Origin: Synechococcales cyanobacterium PMM_0003
GTDB taxonomy: Bacteria > Cyanobacteriota > Cyanobacteriia > Pseudanabaenales > Pseudanabaenaceae
Direction of reading: 5' to 3'
NCBI GenBank assembly: GCA_949128015.1
Contig: CASBRC010000463.1
Coordinates: forward strand, 1-11,553
Length of the DNA: 11,553 bases
Each line of letters begins with the position of its first letter. Within the stretch, counting starts at the first letter, position 1. The position numbers and the translations under genes are program-made. The notes beneath the pieces are model-generated. The model worked only from the letters and a program-made list of their open reading frames with translations. It was not told the origin of the DNA and did no database searches. Positions 7,487 through 11,553 of the stretch are shown here, piece after piece.

Positions 7487-8920
7487 TTAGAGTTCTCCAA
7501 ATCCTTTTTTCTTTTTCTTCTTTTTGCCATAAACAGGATTACCCGATGGCGCTTGGTTGCCCATGCCGCCCATTCCAGGGAAGCCGCCGCCGCCCATATT
7601 GGGCATACCAGGGAAATTTGGCATCTTGCCCTGTCCCATTTGCTGCATTAGCGATCGCATTTTCTGGAAGTCAGCGACGAGCTTAGTCACATCTTGCAGT
7701 TTGTAACCCGCACCATTAGCAATGCGTTGCTTACGGCTAGGACTTTTAGAAATCAGATCAGGATCTTTACGCTCATGCTTGGTCATTGAAGAAATCATCG
7801 ATTCACAACGCTTGAGCTGCTTTTCGGCTTCCTGAATTTGCGCGTCATTGATTTTCATACCAGGGAGCATTTTCAACATCCCGCCGAAAGAACCCATATT
7901 CTTCATCATGCGGGTGTTCTTCAAGAAGTCGTCAAAATCAAATTTGGCGCTCATAATCTTCTCTTGAAGATTTGCCGCATCGGTGAAGTCAATTTCTTCT
8001 TGCGCTTTCTCAACCAGAGTCAGCACATCACCCATGCCCAAAATCCTCGAAGCCATGCGCTCAGGATAGAAGGGCTGCAAAGCCTCCACTTTTTCGCCGA
8101 CACCGATAAATTTAATTGGCTGCCCCGAAATCTGCCGCACCGATAGCGCTGCACCACCGCGAGTATCACCATCCATCTTCGTGAGAATTGCGCCCGTAAT
8201 CCCAATCTCGTCATGGAAAGTGCGAGTCAATGTCGCCGCCTCTTGCCCTGTCATCGCATCGACAACCAGCAGCACTTCATCGGGTGCGATCGCATCCTTA
8301 ACACGCTTTAGCTCATCCATCATGTCGCGATCGATCTGCAAGCGTCCCGCCGTATCGACGATCACTGTATTAACGCCTAATTCCCTAGCCTTTGCCAAGC
8401 CTTGACGGGCAATCTCGACAGGGTCAGCATCTGTACCCATTTCAAAGACTGGCACATTAATTTGCTTGCCAAGGGTGAGCAACTGATCGATCGCCGCAGG
8501 ACGATATACGTCAGTGGCGACCAGTAATGTGGTGCGCTCTAATTTACGTAAATGCAGCGCTAACTTCGCCGTAGCCGTAGTCTTACCCGTACCTTGCAAA
8601 CCTGCCATCAAAATTACAGTCGGGGCATTAGCTGCCTCGGCGAGTGGCACATTTGCCTCGCCCATCGTTCTTACCAATTCGTCATAGACGATCTTGATAA
8701 ATTGCTGATCAGGTCGCACACCTGCGATGACATCGGCTCCCTGCGCCTGTTTAGAGATTTCCTCGACAAATTCTTTGACAACCTGTAAGTTGACATCTGC
8801 CTCCAATAGCGCCCTGCGTACTTCACGAATCGCGCCTTGGATATTGGAGTCAGAGATTTTGTCCTGTCCGCGTAACTTTTTCCAAGCCGCCTCAAATTTA
8901 TCGGCGATTTCGTCAAACAT
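7487..8920 (-). CDS. ffh: Signal recognition particle protein Ffh (SRP54)
   Basis: The GTPase of the signal recognition particle, which binds signal peptides with the SRP RNA and delivers ribosomes to FtsY at the membrane. From the ATG at 8920 it has 477 residues: helical N domain 1 to about 85 (MFDEIADKFEAAWKKLRG), G domain with GLQGTGKT (107-114), DVYRPAA (137-143), DTAGR (189-193) and TKMDGD (247-252), then the Met-rich M domain (from about 295) with RKQRIANGAGYKLQDV, and a Gly/Met-rich tail ending in a lysine run and GFGEL. The frame stays open to a TTG at 9025, which would add 35 residues including CQCSDCEC. I reject that as the start because Ffh proteins begin at MFDxxAD and 477 residues is the normal cyanobacterial size. 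No SRP RNA gene is seen nearby. Confidence 0.96.
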   Translation of the reverse strand: MFDEIADKFEAAWKKLRGQDKISDSNIQGAIREVRRALLEADVNLQVVKEFVEEISKQAQGADVIAGVRPDQQFIKIVYDELVRTMGEANVPLAEAANAPTVILMAGLQGTGKTTATAKLALHLRKLERTTLLVATDVYRPAAIDQLLTLGKQINVPVFEMGTDADPVEIARQGLAKARELGVNTVIVDTAGRLQIDRDMMDELKRVKDAIAPDEVLLVVDAMTGQEAATLTRTFHDEIGITGAILTKMDGDTRGGAALSVRQISGQPIKFIGVGEKVEALQPFYPERMASRILGMGDVLTLVEKAQEEIDFTDAANLQEKIMSAKFDFDDFLKNTRMMKNMGSFGGMLKMLPGMKINDAQIQEAEKQLKRCESMISSMTKHERKDPDLISKSPSRKQRIANGAGYKLQDVTKLVADFQKMRSLMQQMGQGKMPNFPGMPNMGGGGFPGMGGMGNQAPSGNPVYGKKKKKKKGFGEL

Positions 8921-9183
8921 ATCTGGTTTTGCTGTTGCTGCTTTTAGTTCTAACTCTAATTTACATTCACAGTCACTACATTGACAGCGATCGGGGAAAA
9001 TTGGGTTTGCGATCTCGACTGTCAAATACTAACTTAAAAAGCGAGAAAAGCCTGATTCAAGCAGAAATTGGCAATCAAAGCAAAATTATCAACTCTTAGT
9101 CTTTTAGGATAAACTTTAGACTGATTTGTTAGAGCAAATCTAAACTTGTACGAGTCTGAGATTAAAATAAAAGATAAAAGTCT
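8921..9183. other. Divergent intergenic region between ffh and the defence cassette
   Basis: This 263-base region must hold the promoters of both ffh (leftward) and the ATPase gene (rightward). The half next to the cassette is AT-rich. TAAAAT at 9163-9168 and TTGTAC at 9146-9151 are promoter-like, but their spacing to each other is wrong, so no promoter can be assigned. On the minus strand TTGACA (9025-9020) is an exact -35 hexamer that could serve ffh, with only a poor -10 (AATTTT) 17 bases on. A dyad is present at 9123-9140. Confidence 0.4.
9123..9140 (+). promoter_or_regulatory. Dyad upstream of the ATPase gene, possible operator
   Basis: GATTTG (9123-9128) and CAAATC (9135-9140) pair around TTAGAG, with further partial symmetry outside (TTTAGA at 9115-9120 and TCTAAA at 9139-9144). 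It lies about 45 bases before the ATG and could be an operator or a leader hairpin. Confidence 0.3.
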
Positions 9184-10572
9184 ATGCCTGATACAAAATC
9201 TAAGCAAATTCAGCAAATATCTGTGAATGGTCTATTTGGAATTTTTGACCATGTAATTCCATTGAAACTTGATGAAAGAATTACAATCATTCATGGACCA
9301 AATGGATTTGGGAAAACAGCAATGTTAAGAATGTTGGATGGATTCTTTAATTCTCGATATTCAGTGTTTCGCAACATTCCGTTTACAAAATTCCAAGTTA
9401 GTTTTAATGATGAGAGTCGTGTTGAAGTAGTAAAAGCTCCTGAAACCTTAGCAAAGTCAAAAAATAAAGAAAATATAAGTTTTGACTTTTATAAAAATGG
9501 CTCATTAAATGATTCTTTTCCTCTAAAAGTGAAACAAAACCAACAAGATTTGCCATTTCCTGTCGATATGTTGGATGAAATGATACCTGATCTTCGTCGC
9601 TTAGGCTCTAGAATTTGGCGATATCTTCCTACTGGAGAAACTCTATCCTTAAATGAAGTCATAGAGAGGTTTGAAGACATTTTACCGATAAAAAAATCAC
9701 GAGAAGAACCTGAATGGTTAGAAAAATTAAAATGTGATATTCATGTTCGACTCATAGAATCACAGCGATTACTTAACTTTGCTACTTCTAGTCGCTCTCC
9801 AAAATCGTACGCTTCTGGGGTATCTTCGATGCTACCTACTGTATCTGCATATTCGGAAGAAATAGCACAACTTATCCAATCTAAACTTGCTGAATACGGC
9901 ACAACATCTCAATCTTTAGATAGAACATTTCCCGCGAGAGTAGTACAGCAGAGGCTTTCCCCTGAGTTAACAAATGATAAACTTCGAGAACAATTACTTG
10001 AACTTGAAGAAACTCGTTCTCGATTTATAAAGGTAGGATTATTAGATAAAGAAGATAACTCAGACTTTCAAATTCAGTCCCAGTTTATAGATGAAAGCAC
10101 TAAAAATATTCTGTCTGTATATGTTGAGGATGTAGCAAAGAAACTTAGTGTATTCAATGAGATCGCTAGTAAGATTGATCTTTTAAGAAGAATTATTAAT
10201 GATAAGTTTGCTTATTCTTATAAAGAGATGAATTTTAATAAGGAGAAAGGATTTATTTTTAAAACTAAAAATCTTAGTAATCTTCCTTCTTCTTCTATTA
10301 GGCAAAACCTCTCTCCAATTGACTTATCATCTGGTGAACAGCATGAGTTAGTTCTACTCTATGAGCTTCTTTTTAAGGTTGAGCCTAACTCTTTAGTTCT
10401 CATAGATGAACCAGAACTATCACTTCATGTTGGTTGGCAATCACAATTTTTAAAAGACTTACAGGAGATAACAAAGCTTGCAGATTTAGATGTATTAATG
10501 GCTACTCACTCTCCAGACATTATTCAAGATCGCTGGGATTTGACCGTAGAACTAAAGGGAAGAGAACAATGA
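9184..10572 (+). CDS. ABC/AAA-type ATPase, PARIS AriA-like defence sensor
   Basis: A 462-residue SMC/ABC-type ATPase. Order of motifs: a first strand ISVNGLFGIFDHVIPLKL (12-29), Walker A GPNGFGKT (38-45), a long charged, partly coiled-coil middle (about 160-370), ABC signature LSSGEQHELVLLYELLF (381-397), Walker B LVLIDEPELSLH (404-415) with D408 and E409, and an H-loop ATHSPDII (440-447). All catalytic elements are present, so it should be active. It is cytoplasmic, with no membrane segment. It overlaps the next gene by four bases (ATGA), and that gene encodes a DUF4435 TOPRIM-like protein. This pairing, and the size, match AriA of the PARIS anti-phage system, where the ATPase assembly holds AriB until a phage anti-restriction protein is sensed. 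Other ATPase/DUF4435 pairs exist, so the exact system type is inferred. Low GC and no HIP1 sites suggest transfer. Confidence 0.85.
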   Translation: MPDTKSKQIQQISVNGLFGIFDHVIPLKLDERITIIHGPNGFGKTAMLRMLDGFFNSRYSVFRNIPFTKFQVSFNDESRVEVVKAPETLAKSKNKENISFDFYKNGSLNDSFPLKVKQNQQDLPFPVDMLDEMIPDLRRLGSRIWRYLPTGETLSLNEVIERFEDILPIKKSREEPEWLEKLKCDIHVRLIESQRLLNFATSSRSPKSYASGVSSMLPTVSAYSEEIAQLIQSKLAEYGTTSQSLDRTFPARVVQQRLSPELTNDKLREQLLELEETRSRFIKVGLLDKEDNSDFQIQSQFIDESTKNILSVYVEDVAKKLSVFNEIASKIDLLRRIINDKFAYSYKEMNFNKEKGFIFKTKNLSNLPSSSIRQNLSPIDLSSGEQHELVLLYELLFKVEPNSLVLIDEPELSLHVGWQSQFLKDLQEITKLADLDVLMATHSPDIIQDRWDLTVELKGREQ

Positions 10573-11441
10573 GGGAATACATTTCAGTAGAGAGTGATGC
10601 TAACCGAATTCGACTACGACGTAGCACTTTCTCAGGAACTTTTCTGTTGGTTGAAGGTAGTTCAGACAAATCTTTCTATGAACGCTTTATTGATAAGAGT
10701 ACTTGTGATTTGCTAGTTATCTCAGGTAAACCATCTAGCAAATATAGAATTATTGAAGTTTTAGCTATTTTAGATAAGGTATTTTTTAAGGGCGTTTTAG
10801 CAATAGTTGACGCTGATTTTGAACATATTTACGGATATGTATGCAATAGTCCAAATCTTGTAAGAACAGATACACACGATCTCGAAACAATGTTACTTAA
10901 TTCACATGCGCTCGAAAAAGTTATTGGTGAATTTGGTTCAGAAGACAAAGCATCTAAGTTGAATATGAATACAGATATAAGAAAAATATTGTTGGATGAC
11001 GGAATACTGATTGGGTATCTTCGCTTGATTTCTCAAATTGATAATTTAAATCTAAAATTTGATGGAATTAAGTTTGGTAAGGTTATGGAAAAAAGAACAA
11101 TGAAAATTGATGAGATGTTACTTATTGAAGAGATAAAGAAAAAATCTTTAGCCCACTCTCTAGATTCCAAAGAACTGCAACAAAAAATAAATAGCCTGAA
11201 AAATAGTAATCATAATCCATGGCAGATATGCTGTGGGCATGACTTGGTAGAAGCACTATCTTTTCGTCTTCGCAAAGAAATTGGAACTTCAAACTTTTCT
11301 GATGTTGAGCCAAACGTTCTTGAACGTAGTTTACGCCTTGCGTATGAAGAGGTCTATTTTTATCAGACTCAACTATATTTATCAGTTCAATCATGGGAAG
11401 ATAGCAATCAAGCATTTAAAGTCCTAAAAAAATCACCTTAA
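10569..11441 (+). CDS. DUF4435 TOPRIM-like nuclease, PARIS AriB-like effector
   Basis: A 290-residue protein with a TOPRIM-like metal site. FLLVEGSSDKSFYERFID (25-42) carries the first acid E29, and GVLAIVDADFEHIYGY (75-90) carries the D81-x-D83 pair; NLVRTDTHDLETMLL follows, a block I recall from cyanobacterial DUF4435 proteins. The E29 position fits the catalytic glutamate reported near residue 26 in the PARIS effector AriB, which cuts host tRNA after release from AriA. The C-terminal half (about 120-290) is helical and unassigned, with CCGHDLVEALSFRL near 218-231. The start is ATG at 10569, overlapping the ATPase stop as ATGA, which implies coupled translation. The open frame runs back to 10434, but that part lies over the ATPase's conserved C-terminal motifs and is a shadow. 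The target of this nuclease is not readable from sequence. Confidence 0.85.
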   Translation: MREYISVESDANRIRLRRSTFSGTFLLVEGSSDKSFYERFIDKSTCDLLVISGKPSSKYRIIEVLAILDKVFFKGVLAIVDADFEHIYGYVCNSPNLVRTDTHDLETMLLNSHALEKVIGEFGSEDKASKLNMNTDIRKILLDDGILIGYLRLISQIDNLNLKFDGIKFGKVMEKRTMKIDEMLLIEEIKKKSLAHSLDSKELQQKINSLKNSNHNPWQICCGHDLVEALSFRLRKEIGTSNFSDVEPNVLERSLRLAYEEVYFYQTQLYLSVQSWEDSNQAFKVLKKSP

Positions 11442-11553
11442 TCATAAAAGGCAATATTAACTTTTAGATGACCCGAATTTAGGAGTGATTGCTTTTATTT
11501 GTTTGGGTGATTTTGAGATCGCGAGTTGTGGGGATTGATTTAGTGGCGATCGC
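11442..11553. other. Right edge, no gene supported
   Basis: This is AT-rich DNA after the DUF4435 stop codon, with a weak TAAAAG/CTTTTA stem (11445-11450, 11461-11466) and no T tract. A HIP1 octamer at 11546-11553 marks the return of host-like sequence. Minus-strand frames are open to the edge but too short to judge. Confidence 0.4.

Noticed and set aside
7483..7530. Longer start for the isoaspartyl peptidase adding a Lys/Arg-rich 16 residues.
   Set aside because: The basic residues are the ffh lysine run and tail read in another frame; the family begins at MQPKIIIHGGAG.
10434..10568. Upstream extension of the DUF4435 frame with an ATG at 10434.
   Set aside because: It lies over the ATPase's Walker B to H-loop region in another frame; the ATGA overlap at 10569 is the natural start.
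11445..11466. TAAAAG/CTTTTA stem after the DUF4435 gene as a terminator.
   Set aside because: The stem is only six AT-rich base pairs with no T tract; too weak to call.
11457..11553. Minus-strand open frame running off the right edge, possibly the C-terminus of a gene (Ser/Lys/Pro-rich).
   Set aside because: It has only about 31 codons, no recognisable motif, and a second minus-strand frame is also open to the edge. It cannot be told from chance.

Overview
The window is a piece of a cyanobacterial chromosome. The octamer GCGATCGC (HIP1), the hallmark of many cyanobacterial genomes, occurs twelve times. Gene content agrees: a purA-rplY pair, an Ffh with a Gly/Met-rich tail, and a Crp/Fnr regulator with an NtcA-like DNA-recognition helix. 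The many long intergenic palindromes with a G/C core and a TTC loop suggest a Pseudanabaena-like genome, but that placement rests on memory of such genomes.

Layout: (1) 1-322, minus strand, 5' part of mutS, cut by the window edge. (2) A divergent intergenic region (323-511) with a perfect 26-bp-arm palindrome. (3) 512-1594, plus strand, a calcineurin-like metallophosphoesterase, then a long hairpin. (4) 1743-2372, plus strand, a Crp/Fnr-type regulator, followed by three hairpins in the convergent gap. (5) 2541-4456, minus strand, purA then rplY, separated by a heptanucleotide repeat tract. (6) 4525-5361, minus strand, a tightly spaced pair of uncharacterised small genes. (7) 5512-8920, minus strand, ffh, an Ntn-type isoaspartyl peptidase/asparaginase four bases behind it, then a renalase-like FAD oxidoreductase. 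(8) 9184-11441, plus strand, a two-gene cassette: an ABC/AAA-type ATPase overlapping by 4 bp (ATGA) a DUF4435 TOPRIM-like protein.

Most of the window is housekeeping: mismatch repair, purine synthesis, ribosome and SRP. The accessory part is 9184-11441. Its ATPase plus DUF4435/TOPRIM arrangement matches the anti-phage system PARIS (AriA/AriB): the ATPase is thought to act as sensor and holder, and the TOPRIM protein as a released nuclease effector that cuts host tRNA. The cassette lies in a 3.25-kb stretch without any HIP1 site and is visibly AT-richer than its neighbours, consistent with horizontal acquisition. No integrase, transposase, CRISPR array, tRNA or rRNA was found.

The less explored items are the small two-gene module at 4525-5361, the dispersed palindromes, and the repeat tract in the rplY translation start region.
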